A stretch of DNA of 64,000 bases from Rhodococcus spongiicola (GTDB lineage Bacteria; Actinomycetota; Actinomycetes; Mycobacteriales; Mycobacteriaceae), in the NCBI RefSeq assembly GCF_004011835.1, contig NZ_RKLN01000004.1, positions 380,318-444,317 of the forward strand. Reading direction: 5' to 3'. Below are positions 27,263 to 42,200 of this stretch, one piece after another. Position 1 is the first letter of the stretch. Every line of letters begins with the position of its first letter. The position numbers and the translations under genes were made by a program. The notes under the pieces were generated by a model, which had not been told where the DNA came from, did no database searches, and worked only from the letters and a program-made list of their open reading frames with translations.

Positions 27263-30200
27263 ATGGACTCCGCCGACCCTTTGCCCGAATCGCCTGAAAC
27301 CGGATCGGCCCGTTCCGAATCGACTGAAACCGGATCGCCCTCGATGGAGTCGCGCTCGGTCGGATCCCGCTTCCAGCTGTCGGAGGCGCAGCGTGCACTG
27401 TGGTTCGCGCAGCAACTCGCGCCCGACGTCCCACTGTTCATCGCGCAGTACGTGGACATAGAGGGCCCACTCGACATCTCCTTGCTCCGCGACGCAAATG
27501 TGCGCGCGGCGCGCGAATTCCAATCTCCGTTCCTGAGGGTCATCACTACCGGTGATGAGCCGCTGCAGTACGTGGATCCGGGGCGGGACACGTCAATCGC
27601 GCTCATGGACCTGCGTGCCGAACGCGATCCGTCTGCAGCCGCCCACGAGTGGATGAGCCGTGATTTCGCCACCCCGATCGACCTGTCCGTCGACCGGCTC
27701 GTCCAAACTGTGATCCTTCAGGTCGGAGATCGACACTTCTTCTGGTACAGCAGAAGTCACCACATCGCCCTCGATGGTTATGGTGCCGCGACGATGCTCT
27801 ACCGCATCGCCGACCTGTACACTGCCGCGGTCCAGGGAGAAGAGCCGGATCCATCGCGGGCGGTGGATCTGCGCGCACTCCTCGAAATCGACGAACGTTA
27901 TCGTGGATCGAAACGTCACGACGAGGACCGGGAGTACTGGTCTCGAAAGCTGTCCGGGCTGAGCGGGATTTCGCTGACGGGGTCGATGGCACCCGCGGTC
28001 GCGGAGAGTCGGCTCGCGAGTGGGGTATTGGCGGACCGCACCGTTGAGGCCCTCGAGGGCGGTGAGGATCCAAGTGGGGGCGAAGCTTCCGCGGCCGCAC
28101 GAATCGTCGCCGCGTTCGCCTGTTATCTCGGGCGTATGACCGGCAGACGGGATGTCCTTGTGAACATCCCGGTCTCGGCCCGTACTACCGCGGTGTTGCG
28201 CCGCTCCGGTGGCATGACGGTCAATCTCCTGCCTCTGGCGGTCGAGATTCGTGACGACGACACCATCGGAACATTGGTCGAGCGGGTTCAGCTCGAGCTC
28301 CTTGCGGCTCTGCGGCATCAACGCTGCAGCCGCGCGGACATCCGGCGTGATGTCGGTAGTGAACTCGTCGCGCCGATCGTCAACGTGATGTTCTTCCACC
28401 CCGAGATCGTGATGGGGGATCTCCAGACGGAGTTCTGTATCCTGACTTCCGGCCCCGTGGAAGACCTTCTGGTCAATGTCTACCAATCCGGAACTCCGGT
28501 AAAGACTTTCGTCGACTTCCGAGTGAACCCACGTCGATACCAGGCGGACGAGCAAGAGACCTACCACCGGCTGTTCCTCGAGCTGCTCGAGGAGTTCGTC
28601 AGCGCCGACCCGAGCATGCCGCTCGGTGAGTTGCGCGGCGCCGAGGCCCCGCCGGCTCGGCACGTCGCCTCAGAAGCTGCAATGGCGATCGCCGAATCCG
28701 GCGAATCCGATATCGAATCCGTTTCGGGCACAGCAGAGGCGCACCCGGACGCTGCCATCGAGATGGCGATTGCGGACGCCTTCGTGACCGTACTCGGCCC
28801 GGGGCGGACGGTCGAGCCGTGGGACAGCTTCTTCGATCTGGGCGGCGACTCCCTGGTGGCCACCAAGGTGATCGCCCGAGTGAACGCGACCCTGGCGACG
28901 GCATTGACCGTGCGCGACCTGTTCGAGAGGCCGACCGTGCGGAGCCTGGCGCGCCACGTCGAGGCGTCGCTCGTCGATGGCGGATCCCCGACCCCACCGC
29001 TCGAGCCGCCGACCGTGCACGAACGCCCCGACCGGATCCCGCTCTCGCCGGCGCAGCGACGCATGTGGTTCGTCAACCAACTCGATACGGCTTCCCCGGT
29101 CTACAACATTTCCTTCACAGTCGGCCTCACAGGAGACCTGGACCTTGATGCGCTCCGGGCGGCACTCGCCGACGTCGTCGACCGGCACGAGGCCTTGCGC
29201 ACCGTGTTCCCAACCGACGCCCTCGGACCGCGACAGGTGATCGTTCCGGCCGAGCTCGCTCTGCCGGATCTCGCGCCCGTCGCCATCGATCCGGACGAGC
29301 TCTGGGACGCGGTACGGTCCACGGCGTCGGCAGGATTCGATGTCCGCGAGGATCTTCCGTTGCGCGTGCGGTTGTTCCGGACGGCACCGGACGAGCACGT
29401 ACTCGCCGTGGTCGCACATCACATCGCCGCGGACGGTCAATCGATGGTGCCCCTTGCACGCGACATCATGGTGGCCTACGCTGCACGCCGGTCGGGTCAT
29501 GCTCCGGGCTGGGCTCCTCTCCAGCTCCAGTACGCGGACTACGCCGTGTGGCAACAAGACACGATGGACGCCGCGGAGCAGACCGATACGTCGGCAGCCG
29601 GGGACACGCCGGCCGCACGTGAGCTCAGCTACTGGACGTCCCGGCTGGAGGATCTGCCTCCGGTGATCGCACTTCCGCTCGACCGACCACGGCCGCCCGT
29701 GATGTCCCCGGCGGGCGAAAAGGTCGAGTTCGATATCGGACCGGACGTGCACCGCAGGCTGGTGGAACTCGCCCGCGAGCGGGACTGCACGCTGTTCATG
29801 GTGCTGCATGCCGCCTTCGTCACGCTGCTGTCGAGGTTGGGCGTCGGCCGGGACGTCGTGATCGGCACCCCGGTCGCCGGCCGCACGGTGCCCGAACTCG
29901 ACGACCTCGTGGGCATGTTCGTCAACACCCTGGCCCTGCGAATCGACGTCGACCCCGCGGCGACGTTCGTCGGCCTCCTCGCCCACGTGCGCGAGACCGA
30001 CCTTGGTGCGCTCGCCAACGCCGATCTGCCGTTCGAACGGCTCGTCGAGGAGTTGGCGACGGAACGCTCGCCCGCACACGCGCCGCTCGTCCAGGTGCTG
30101 CTCGAGTTGCAGAACACCGAGACGGCCACGCTTGAACTTCCCGGACTCGATGTCACAGTGCGCGAAGTCGATCAAGGAGTCGCAAAGTTCGAGTTGCAGC

Positions 30201-33200
30201 TGAGCCTGCGTGAGCGGGTCGACGACTCGGGTGAGCCGGCCGGCCTGTGGGCCGCGATGCACTTCGCCACCGACCTGTTCGATCGGGAGACGGTCACTCG
30301 ATTCGCCGAGCGGTTCGGACGGGTCCTCGCCGAGGTGGCCGCGAACGGCGACGCCGTCGTCGGGGACATCGAAGTCACCGAGGCGTCGGAACGCGCGCTG
30401 TCCGAGGTGCGCGTGGACCCGGTCGGCGTCTCTGCCACTCTCCCGGATCGGCTCGCGCGGGTATGCGCGGAAAGGTCCGGCACCGCCGCGGTGGTGGCCG
30501 GTGCCGAACGCATCGCCTACCGCGACCTCGCGGAACGTTCGAATCGTCTGTCCCGGTGGCTGATCGATCGTGGAGTGGGACCGGAGAGCCGGATCGCTGT
30601 CGCGATGACCCGGACGGTGGATCTGCCGGTGGTACTCGCTGCGGTGGTCGGGTCGGGGGCGGCCTACGTCCCCGTGGACGTGGACTACCCGGACGAGCGG
30701 ATCTCGTTCGTACTCGCCGACGCGGCACCGGTGTGCGTGCTCGCCGACGCCGCTGGTGCGGCACGGCTGGCGTCGGTCGCGGTCGATGTCCCGGTGGTGG
30801 ATCTGGATAGTCCGTCCGTGACAGCGGATGTGGCGGCGCTGTCGCCGGACCCGGTCGCCGCCGAGGAGCGGCCACCGTTGCGTCCCGATTCGACTGCCTA
30901 CGTCATCTACACGTCCGGGTCGACAGGCCGCCCCAAAGGGGTTGCCGTCCCGCATCGCAGCGTCATGACGCTGATCGACCGCACCCAGCCGCTGTTCGGC
31001 TTCGACGGGGACGACGTGTGGACGATGTTCCACTCGTACGCTTTCGACTTCGCGGTGTGGGAATTGTGGGGTGCGCTGCTGCACGGCGGCACAGTCGTGG
31101 TCGTCGACCGTGACACCGCGCGGTCGCCCGGGGACCTCCTACGCCTGATGCACCGCGAGCGGGTGACGGTACTGAACCAGACCCCGAGCGCGTTCGGCCA
31201 GCTGGACGACGCGGACCGGCAGGAGACCGGTGGTGACGGTGCACCGGCGCTGCGGCAGGTGATCTTCGGTGGTGAGTCGCTCGACCCGGCTCGGCTGTCC
31301 GGGTGGTTCGAGCGACACCCCGGTCCGCTGCCACTGCTGACGAACATGTACGGGATCACCGAGACCTGCGTGCACGTCACCTACGACCCGCTCAGTCCGG
31401 ACACCATCACGCGCCCTCCCGCGGATTCGATCGGGATCCCCCTGCCGGGGCTGGCCGTGCGGGTTCTCGACGCCCGGCTGCACCCGGTGCCGCCCGGCGT
31501 GGTGGGCGAGCTGTACGTCTCGGGGGTCCAGCTGTCGCGCGGATACCTCGACCGTCCGGCGCTGACGGCGGGCCGCTTCGTGGCCGATCCCTACCAGCCG
31601 GGTGCCCGCATGTACCGAACTGGGGACCTGGGGACCTTCACCGTGGAGGGCACGCTCCGGTACTTCGGACGCGCCGACCGTCAGGTTCAGGTACGCGGGT
31701 ACCGGGTCGAGCTCGGTGAAGTGGAGTCTGCGCTGGCTGCCGCGCCGGGAGTGGGGTCCGCTGTCGCCGTCACCGACGAGGGGCCGGTCGGCACGAGAAT
31801 TCTCGGGTACGTCGTGCCCGAGTCGGGAGCGGTCGATCCGGCCGACGTGAAGGAGACCGCGGCGCGCCTCCTACCGAGCTACATGGTGCCCTCCGCGGTC
31901 GTCGTCCTCGACCGGTTGCCGACGACCGTTCACGGCAAGATCGACCTCGCCGCGTTGCCGGCGCCGGACGAAACGGATCGACGGGCCGTCCCCCTCCGCG
32001 ACCCGATCGAGCAGACGGTGGCCGCGGAGGTCAGCGATCTGCTCGGCTTGGAATACGTCGGTGCCGACGACGACTTCTTCGCACTCGGCGGCAACTCGCT
32101 GGTCGCGGCGCAGCTCGCGGCGAGGGTCGGCGATGCCCTCGGGGTCGCGCTCGGGGTCCGGGACGTGTTCGACGACCCCACCGTCTCCGGGCTTGCGCGG
32201 CGCGCAGCCCACGCCGGTGAGCCGGCGCGGCCTCCGCTGGTCGCCCTCGAGCGTCCCGATCGAATTCCGCTTTCGCCTGCCCAGCAGCGTATCTGGTTCG
32301 TCAACCAGTTCGACACCGCGTCGCCGACGTACAACATCTCGCTGTCGGTCCGGCTGTCGGGGGACCTCGACGTCGGCGCGCTGCGCGCCGCGGTGGCGGA
32401 CATCATCACACGGCACGAATCGCTGCGGACGATCTACCCACTCGACGACGCCGGCCCGCGGCAGGAGATCCTGTCCGTCGGCTCGGTGGACGCGGACCTG
32501 GACATCGTCGAGGTCGACGACGCGAACGACCTACGGCACCGCGTCCGTGAGGTGACGTCCGTCGGATTCGACGTCACTGCGCGGATACCGTTGCGTGCCA
32601 GACTGTTCCGAATCAACGATACCGAACATGCACTGACGGTGGTACTCCATCACATCCTCGCGGATGGCTTCTCGCTGGCCCCGTTGGCGCGCGATCTCAC
32701 CGCCGCCTATGTGGCCCGGCGGGATGGGGTGCCGCCGGTGTGGCCGGCTTCGGTCGTCCAGTACGCGGACTACGCGCTGTGGCAGGCCGCCTGGCTGGGC
32801 GACGCGGATGACCCGGATTCACCGCTGGCGCGGCAACTCGACTACTGGACCAAGACCCTCGCCGGTGTGCCGGAAGCCCTCGACTTGCCGTCCGACCATC
32901 CACGCCCGAATGTTCGTACACAGCGCGGTGATCGGGTCGAGTTCGAGATTCCGCTCGACCTCCACGAGCAGATCGTCGGACTCGCACGCGGTCGGGGCGT
33001 GAGCGTATTCATGGTGATGCACGCCGCGCTCGCGGTGCTGCTGTCCCGCCTCGGCGGTGGCGACGACATCACGGTCGGCACCCCCATCGCCGGTCGCGGC
33101 TCTGCGGCACTCGACGACATGGTCGGCATGTTCGTCAACACCCTCGTACTGCGGTGCGACGTCGGGCGCTGCTCGTTCACCGAGTTGCTCGAGCAGGTAC

Positions 33201-36200
33201 GGGACGCCGATCTGGGTGCATTCATGCACGCCGAGGTTCCCTTCGAGCGTGTCGTGGAAGCGGTGGATCCACCCCGATCGACCGCGCATTCGCCGCTGTT
33301 CCAGGTGATGCTCGAGTTCCGTACCCTCGCGCCTGCGCGCTTGGAGATGCCCGGCCTACGGGTCGAGAGGCTCGACGACGCCGACGAGGTCGCCAATTTC
33401 GACCTGCAACTGAGAGTGGCCGAGGAGTTCGCCGACGACGGCGCCCCGGCCGGGATGTCCGTCGGGTTCGTCTTCGCCACCGACATGTTCGAGCAGGACA
33501 CCGTCCGCGGCCTCGGCGACCGCCTCGTCCGTATCCTGCAGGCCGCCACCCGGACGCCCGACACGCTCGTCACGGACATCGACCTCCTGGGCGCGGAAGA
33601 ACGCGCCGAGCTGACCCCGGTCCGCGGGGATCGGGGAACCGAGCCGCGCTCGCTGGCGGACCTGCTCACCGCGGCCGCCGAATCCGACCCGACGCGAGCC
33701 GCGATCCGGTACGAGGGAGCCGACATCACCTACGGCGAACTCGACCGGGCCTCGACCTCGCTGGCCCGCGAGATGATCGGTGCGGGTATCGGCCCGGGAT
33801 CGGTAGTCGCATTGGGGATGGCCCGATGCCCCGAGTACCTCACCGGAGTGTGGGCGGTCGCGAAGACCGGTGCGGCGTTCGTCCCGGTGGACCCTGCCCA
33901 CCCGGCCGACCGGATCTCGATGATGCTGAACGACTCCGGGGCGTGTCTGGGGCTAACCACGAGGCCGTTCCTCGACGTGTTCCCTGACGAGATTCCGTGG
34001 TGGGTGCTCGACGAGAGACGTTCCGTTACCGGCATTTCCGACCGCCGCATCCGGGACGACGAACGAACCGCGCCGCTGCGGCTCGACGAGACCGCCTACC
34101 TCATCTACACCTCGGGCTCCACTGGTGTCCCCAAGGGGGTCTCCGTCACCCACCGCGGGATCGCCGATTTCGTCGGACACATGCACGACCGGTGCCGGAC
34201 CGTGCCGGAGTCCCGAGTCCTACAGCTGGCATCGCCGAGCTTCGACGCCTCGATCCTCGAACTCGCGCTCGCGGTCGGGGCGGGCGCGACGCTGGTGATC
34301 GTCCCGCCCACCGTGTATGGCGGCGAGCAACTGCGCGAATTGTTGGCGTCCGAGCGTGTGACGCACGGCCTCATCACGCCGTCGGCGTTGGCGGCAACCG
34401 ACCCCGACGGTCTGGACGACCTCGCGTGCGTGATTTCCGGCGGCGAGTCGGTGCCGGCCGATGTCGTCGACCGTTGGGCGCCCGGACGAAGGATGCTCAA
34501 TGCCTACGGCCCGACCGAGACCACGGTCGTCGGGACCATGAGTGCCGCTCTGACTCCGGGAGCAACGATCACCATCGGAGGTCCGGCCCCGGGGTTCCAC
34601 GCTCTCGTCCTCGACGCGCGGCTGCAGCCCGTGCCGGTCGGTGCCCCCGGTGAGCTGTATCTCGCCGGTCCCGCCCTGGCGCGCGGCTACCATCGACGCC
34701 CTGCGCTCACCGCGTCGCGGTTCGTCGCCGATCCGAGCGCGGCTCCCGGCGAACGCATGTACCGCACAGGCGACCGGGTGCGGTGGATCGCGACCGGGGG
34801 GCGCGAGCACCCCGGAGCCCTCGAGTATCTTGGCCGCATCGACCGTCAGATCAAGCTGCACGGGTACCGGATCGAACTCGGTGAGATCGAGGCGGTGCTG
34901 GCGCAGCACCCGGACGTCGGGATCGCCGTTGCCGACATCCGTCGGGTCGGCCGGATCGGGGAACGGTTGGTCGCCTACGTCGTTCCGGCCGCCGGCGCCG
35001 AGGTAGACACTGCGGACCTGCACGAGGCGGTGGCCGCTCGGCTGCCGTCGTACATGGTGCCATCCCACATCACCGTGCTCTCCGAGCTCCCGATGACGGT
35101 GCACGGCAAGCTCGACCGCGAGGCACTGCCGGACCCGGACTTCGCTGCCGAGGTCTCGCCCGCACGGGCTCCGGCCACGGACGTCGAGCGAAAGCTCGCG
35201 GGGGTGTTCCTGGAGGTACTGGGGCTGGATTCGGTCGGCGTGGAAGATTCGTTCTTCGGCCTCGGTGGCGACAGCATCATGTCGATCCAGCTGGTCGCCC
35301 GCGCGAAGGCGGCGGGACTGTCGATAACGCCCCGCCAGGTGTTCGATCACCGTACGGTCGCCGCGCTGGCGGCGGTCGCGACCCCGACCACGGAGGCAGC
35401 CGAGCTGCTGCCGGAGTTCACCGGTGGTGGCGTGGGCGAGGTACCGCCCACCCCGATCCTGGCCTGGCTGCTGCGACGTGCCGATGGGAGGATCGGCCGG
35501 TTCTCCCAGGCGGTGCAGCTGAACCTGCCGGTGGCCGTGGACGAGCGCGACCTCATCGACGCGATACAGGCGGTGCTGGATCGGCACGACATGCTCCGCG
35601 CGCGGCTGGTCCGTGACGAATTGGGGGACGACTCCGGGGATGAATCAGGGGATGGCTCCGGAGACGACTCAGTGGGCCAACCCGGTTGGCGGATGGACGT
35701 TCTCCCGGAGGGAGATGTCGACGCTCGCGGAACGCTCACGCAGTGCTCCCTGCAAGCGTTCGACGCCGCATCGGTCTCTCGCATCGCCGCGGAACTGGAC
35801 GCGGCGGCGGACCGACTCGATCCGGCCGAAGCGCGGATGGTTCAGTTCGTGTGGTTCCGCGGGCCCGACGACACCGGGCGGCTGCTGATCGTTGCCCACC
35901 ACGCGGTGGTCGACGCGGTGTCCTGGCGGATCATCGTGCCCGACCTCGCGTCCGCGTGGTCGCAGGCTGTCGAAGGGCGGACCCCCGAGCTCGATCCGGT
36001 CGGCACCTCGATGCGGCGTTGGGCGCACGCCCTACACGACGTCGCCGACGCGCGGACCGGGGAGCTGCCGCTGTGGGAGAGCATCGTCGACGCGGTCGAA
36101 TCCCCCATCGGACGACGGGAATTCGACCCGGAACGAGACGTCCACGGGACCGCCGAGGAGATTCGCGTCGCCGCGTCGGCCGCGGACACCGCGACGTTGT

Positions 36201-39200
36201 TGACGGAGCTGCCCAGCGCGGTCCACGCCGGCGCCCTCGACGTCGTGCTGACGGCCCTCGCGATGGCGGTGGCGCGCTGGCGCGGGGAGCGCGACGGGAC
36301 CACGAATCCCGGCGCCACGATGATCGGGCTCGAAGGTCACGGACGCGAGGAGGACGTCGTCCCCGGAGCCGACCTGAGCCGGACGGTGGGCTGGTTCACC
36401 ACGATCCATCCCGTGCGTCCGGACCTGTCCCGGATCGACCTCGACGACGCCTACGCCGGCGGACCGAGCGCGGGCACCGTCGTCAAGCTCGTCAAGGAGC
36501 ACCTGCGGGCCATCCCCGACCACGGCATCGGGTACGGACTGCTCACAGAGCTCGATGATGACGAGGGTCGTGCGCTGCAGAGCGCACCTCAGATCGTGCT
36601 GAACTACCTCGGCCGCCTCGCCGTCGCCGCGGACGGCAGTTCGGAATCGTCTCCGTGGATGCCGGTGTCCTCGGGCGCCCTCGGCGGCGCACACGATCCC
36701 GACATGCCTGTGACGGCGCCCGTCGACATCTCGGCGGGGGTGCAGGCGGGCCCCGATGGGGCGGTCCTGGAGGCGTCCTGGTCGTTCGCCCCAGGGGTTC
36801 TCGACCGCTCGGACGTCGTCCGGCTCGCGGACCTGTGGCTGGACGCGCTGCGTGGCCTCGTCGTGTACGCGCGCACCCCGGGCGCCGGCGGACTCACCCC
36901 GTCCGACCTGGACCTCGTCCACCTCGACCAGCACGCGATCGACGTTCTCGAGGCCGGATGGCCAGGATTGGTGGACGTGTGGCCGACGACACCGCTGCAG
37001 GCCGGTCTGTTGTTCCATGCGCATCTGGCGTCGGACGCGCTCGACGCCTACATGGTTCAGCTGGTCGTGGAGTTGCGGGGCGAACCCGACCGCGAGCGAC
37101 TGCGCTCCGCCGCTCGCAAACTGCTCGACCTGCATCCCAACCTGCGCGCCTGCTTCGTCGACGACGTCGGCGGCGAGACGGTCCAGGTGATCGAGTCCGA
37201 CGTGCCGGTGCCGTGGCGCGAGGTCGACCTGCGTGAGGTCGACCGGTCCGGGGACGGAGCGGAAACCGGCGAGCGGCGCTGGCGCAACCTGATGGCCGAC
37301 GACAGGGCCACCCCATTCGCGATGGACCGTCCGCCGCTGCTGCGGTTCACCCTCGTGTGCGTCGGGCCCCGGTCGTACCGGCTGGTGCTGACGCACCACC
37401 ACATCCTTCTCGACGGCTGGTCGACACCACTTCTGCTGCAACGGCTCCTGACGCTGTACGCCGTGAGAGACGCCGCCGCCCTTCCTCCCGCCGGTGACTA
37501 CCACGACTATCTGGCGTGGCTCGCGGTCCGTGACCGGGACGCGTCGATCGCGGCGTGGAGTCGGGCGCTCGCCGGAGCGGAGGAGCCGACGCTGCTCGCC
37601 GCACCGGACACCACGGCCGCGAACGAGGGGTACGAACAATCGCGTGAAGTGGAACTGGCGCTGAGCAAATCCGAGACCGCGGCGTTGACGCGTGTGGCCC
37701 GCGATCACGGGGTCACGCCCAACACTGTCGTCCAGGTGGCGTGGGCCCTCGTCCTCGCGGTCTTCACCGGACGAACGGATGTCGTATTCGGTGCGACGGT
37801 GTCGGGGCGTCCTCCCGACGTTTCGGGCATCGAGTCGATGATCGGACTGTTCATCAACACCGTGCCGGTACGGGTGCGGCTGGATCCACGGGAAACCCTG
37901 GGACACCTGCTAGCCCGCGTGCAGCGCGAGCAGGCCGGGCTTCTCGACCACCACCACACCGGCCTCGCCGACATCCAGCAGGCGGCCGGTGCGGGTGCGG
38001 TGTTCGACACGCTGACGGTGTTCGAGTCCTACCCGGTCGACCGGACCGCGCTCGAACGCGGGACCGACATTGCCGGGCTTCGGGTGACGGGTGTGCGTGG
38101 GCTCGACTCGACGCACTACCCGCTGACGCTGCTGGCCGGCCTGACCGATCGCCTGCACCTGACGCTGAAGTATCGAGCGGATGCGTTCGACGCCCCGACT
38201 ATCGAATCCCTGAGGCGGAGGCTGCTTCTGGCACTGGACCGCGTGAGCCACCACCATGGGTTGCCGGTGGCCGAAATCGACCTGCTGTCGACACGTGAGC
38301 GCGCCGACTTCGTCGTCGACGGCGGGGAGCCGTCTGCGCCGCGGCTGCTTGCGGAGATCCTCGAAGAGGGGGCTGCAGCGAACCCCACCGGTCTTGCCGT
38401 CGACGCCCCCGATGCGCAGCTGTCGTACCGCGACCTCGACGCACGGTCGAACCGGTTGGCGCGACAGCTGATCGGCGCGGGAGCCGGCCCCGGCACCGTC
38501 GTGGCATGCGCAGTGCCACGATCGGCGGCCTCGGTACTGGCGGTGTGGGCGGTCGCAAAGACCGGCGCGGCCTTCGTTCCCGTCGACCCCTCGTACCCGG
38601 CGGCGCGGATCGAGCACATGCTCGGCGACTCCGGTGCGACGGTGGGCGTCACCTGCGCGGCGGCCCGCGAGGGCCTGCCTGAAACGGTGCAATGGCTGGA
38701 GCTCGACGATCGGGACGTCGTGGAGGCCCCGATCCCGACGACGGCACTCACCGACCGGGACCGCGCCCGTTCGGTGCACGTGGACGACATTGCCTACCTG
38801 ATCTACACGTCGGGATCCACAGGCCGGCCGAAGGGGGTGAGCGTCACCCATCGTGGGCTGGCGAGCCTGCTGGACGATCAGCGGCAGCGGTATCCGATCA
38901 CGAGTTCGGCGCGATGCCTGCACGTCATTACTCCGAGTTTCGACTACTCGTTGTTCGAGGTGCTGCCGGCGCTTGCTGCCGGGGCGACGCTCGTGGTGGC
39001 GCCCCCCGACGTCTACGGGGGACCGGCGTTGGCCGAACTACTTGCCGGGAAGCGCATCACGCACGTCGCCATCACACCTGCGGCGCTCGCGACGGTCGAA
39101 CCGGAGCCGTTCGACGCGCTGGAGGTCCTGGTCGTGGGGGGCGATATCCTCGGGCCGGAACTCGTCGCGGCGTGGGCGCCGGGCCGTACGATGCTGAATG

Positions 39201-42200
39201 CCTACGGCCCGACGGAGTCGACCGTGGTGTCGACGATCAGTGGGCAGCTGGTTTCCGGCGCCGACATCCCGATCGGCACCCCGGTCCGGGGTACCGAACT
39301 GGTGGTGCTCGACCCGTTGCTGCGTCCCGTTCCGCCGGGGGTGCCGGGAGAGCTGTACATCGCGGGCGCGGGCATGGCCCGCGGCTACCACCGGCAGCCG
39401 GGGCTGACCGCCGCGCGGTTCGTGGCGTGCCCCTCCGGTAAGGCCGGCGACCGCATGTACCGCACCGGTGACGTGGTACGCAGACGGTCCGACGGTGCGC
39501 TGGACTATCTGGGACGCAGCGACTTCCAGGTGAAGGTGCGCGGCTTCCGGATCGAGCTCGGTGAGATCGACGCGGCGCTGGTCGCGCACCCGGCGGTGGC
39601 GCACGCGATCACCGTTGCGCGACGGCGCGAGGCGGGCGATGCGCTGCTGGTCTCGTACGTGGTGCCGATGGCGGACGGTGGCGTCGAGGACGCCGAACTG
39701 ACCGATTTCGCGGCTCGCAGACTACCTGGCTACATGCTGCCCGACAGGATCATGATCCTCGACGAACTCCCGGTCACCCCGGTCGGCAAGTTCGACCGGG
39801 ACCGGTTGCCGGCACCCGACCTCGCCTCCGCGACCTCGCGGTTCCGCGCCCCGACGACCCACGCCGAGGAGGAGGTAGTGGCGGTCTTCGCGGACGTCAC
39901 CGGTGTCGAACGGGTGGGGGTCGACGACAACTTCTTCGACCTCGGTGGCAACTCGCTCAGCGCGACGCGGGCGGTCGCGCGGATCAACCGGTCACTCGGG
40001 TCCGACCTCGACGTCCGGGACCTGTTCGACTGCGGAACCGCGGGACGTCTCGCGGCGCGTGCCGATCACACCCGAACGGTGTCCACACCACGGCTGCGTG
40101 CCGGCATCCGGCCGGATCGGGTGCCGCTGTCGTGGGCGCAGGAACGCATGTGGTTCCTGAACCAGTTCGAGCCCGAGTCCGCCACCTACAACGTGCCGAT
40201 GGTGCTGCGGTTGTCGGGAACCCTCGACGTGCCGGCGCTGCGGGAGGCGTTGATCGACGTGGTGCGGCGGCAGGAGTCGCTGCGTACGGTGTACCCGTCG
40301 GCGCCAACCGGTCCGACCCAGATGACCGTGGCAGCCGAGGACGCGGTAGGCGCCCTCGAGCCGGAGTCGGTGCAGCCCGATAGCCTCGAAGCCCGGGTTG
40401 AGGAATTGATCGGCGCGGGATTCGATGTGGCGCAGAGCGTCCCGGTACGGCTGCAGGTGCTGCGACTTCAGCCCGACGAGCACGTCCTGGTGCTGGTACT
40501 CCATCACATCACCGCGGACGGGTTCTCGATCGGGCCCCTCGTGCGCGATGTCGTGGCCGCCTACCGGGCGCGCGTGACGGGCAGCGCACCGGACTGGTCG
40601 CCGCTACCGGTGCAGTACGCCGACTACGCGCTGTGGCAGCGGGAGGTGCTGGGCAGCCCCGACGATCCGAGTTCGCATCTCGTCCAGGAGGAGTCCTACT
40701 GGCTGGACCGCCTGTCGGGTGCGCCGCCGGTGACGACGCTTCCGCTGGATCGTCCGCGGGACGTTCGACGGACCACCCGCGGCGGTCGGGTTCCGTTCGC
40801 GGTGCCCGCGGAGGCGCACCGTGCACTGGTCGAGCTTGCTCAACAACATGATTCGACGCTCTTCATGGTGGTGCACGCGGGACTGGCAGCGCTGCTCGCG
40901 CGTGTCGGCGGGAGCCGGGACGTGGTCGTGGGTACGCCGGTCGCCGGGCGTGGGGAGGCGGAACTGGACGACGTCGTCGGCATGTTCGTGAACACGCTCG
41001 TTCTGCGTACCGACATCGATCCGGCGGCCTCGTTCTCGACTGTGCTCGACGCCGTGCGGGAGACCGACATCGACGCTTTCGCCCACTCGGATCTACCGTT
41101 CGAGCGCTTGGTCGCGCGCACCGGCGCCGCCCGCAATACGTCGTTCGCCCCGCTGTTCCAGGTCCTCCTCGAGTTCCGCAACGTCGACCGGCCGCAGGGG
41201 CACTTGCCCGGGCTGACCGTCGAAGGCCTCGACATCGACACCCGGGAAGCGAAGTTCGACCTGCAGTTCGGGATCGGTGAGAGCCGGACCGACGACGGGA
41301 CGCCGGCCGGGTTGGGCGGTGAGATCGTGTTCGCGACAGACGTGTTCGACGGCAGCACCGTCGCCCGCCTTGCCGCGATGCTGTCTCGGCTGCTCACCGC
41401 GGCCGCGGCCGACCCCGCGGTCGTCGTCGGTGATATCGAGTTGGCGGAACGCCCCGAGGCCGGTCCGGAGCCGACCGCGCAGGACGGTACTTTGGCGGAC
41501 CTGTTCTCCTCGGCCGCCGCCGCGACACCCGACGCGGTCGCGGTCGCCTGCGGAGAAACACGCCTGACCTACCAGGCGCTCGACGAGAGATCGAACCAGC
41601 TGGCACGCTGGCTGATCCAGCGCGGGCTCGGCCCCGAGTCGGTCGTCGCCGTCGCGATGGACCGGACCGTCGACCTGGCGGTCACCCTGGTGGGCATCGT
41701 GCGGACGGGCGCGGCCTACCTACCGGTGGACCCGGGGTATCCGACCGACCGCATCCGGTTCGTCGTCGAGGACGCCGGGGCGGTGTGTGTCCTCGCCGAC
41801 GATTCGGTGCCCGATGAGGTCTTCCCGGACGATGTCCCGCTCGTCCGCACCGGGGCGCCCGACGTTCGTGCACGGATCGACGCCCAGGCGGCGACGCCGG
41901 TCACCGATGCCGACCGCGTCGGCCCGCTGCGCCCGCAGGCTCCCGCGTACCTGATCTACACGTCGGGATCGACCGGCAGGCCCAAGGGCGTCGTCGTGAC
42001 CCATCGCAACGTGCGGACCCTGCTGGCCGGTGCGCGCGACGTTCTCGGCTTCGGTCCGCACGACGTGTGGACGATGTTCCATTCGTACGCATTCGACTTC
42101 GCGGTCTGGGAGCTGTGGGGGGCCATCGGATTCGGGGGTCGCGTGGTGGTCGTGGACTACCACACCGCGCGGTCCCCGAAGGACATGCTGGAACTGCTGC

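Noticed and set aside
28670-31084. Long minus-strand open frames inside the NRPS (804 aa here; also 36032-37906 and 43556-45664)
   Set aside because: They are antisense shadows of a high-GC coding gene, rich in Arg/His/Gly without domain motifs; the plus strand shows complete C, A, T and E motifs.
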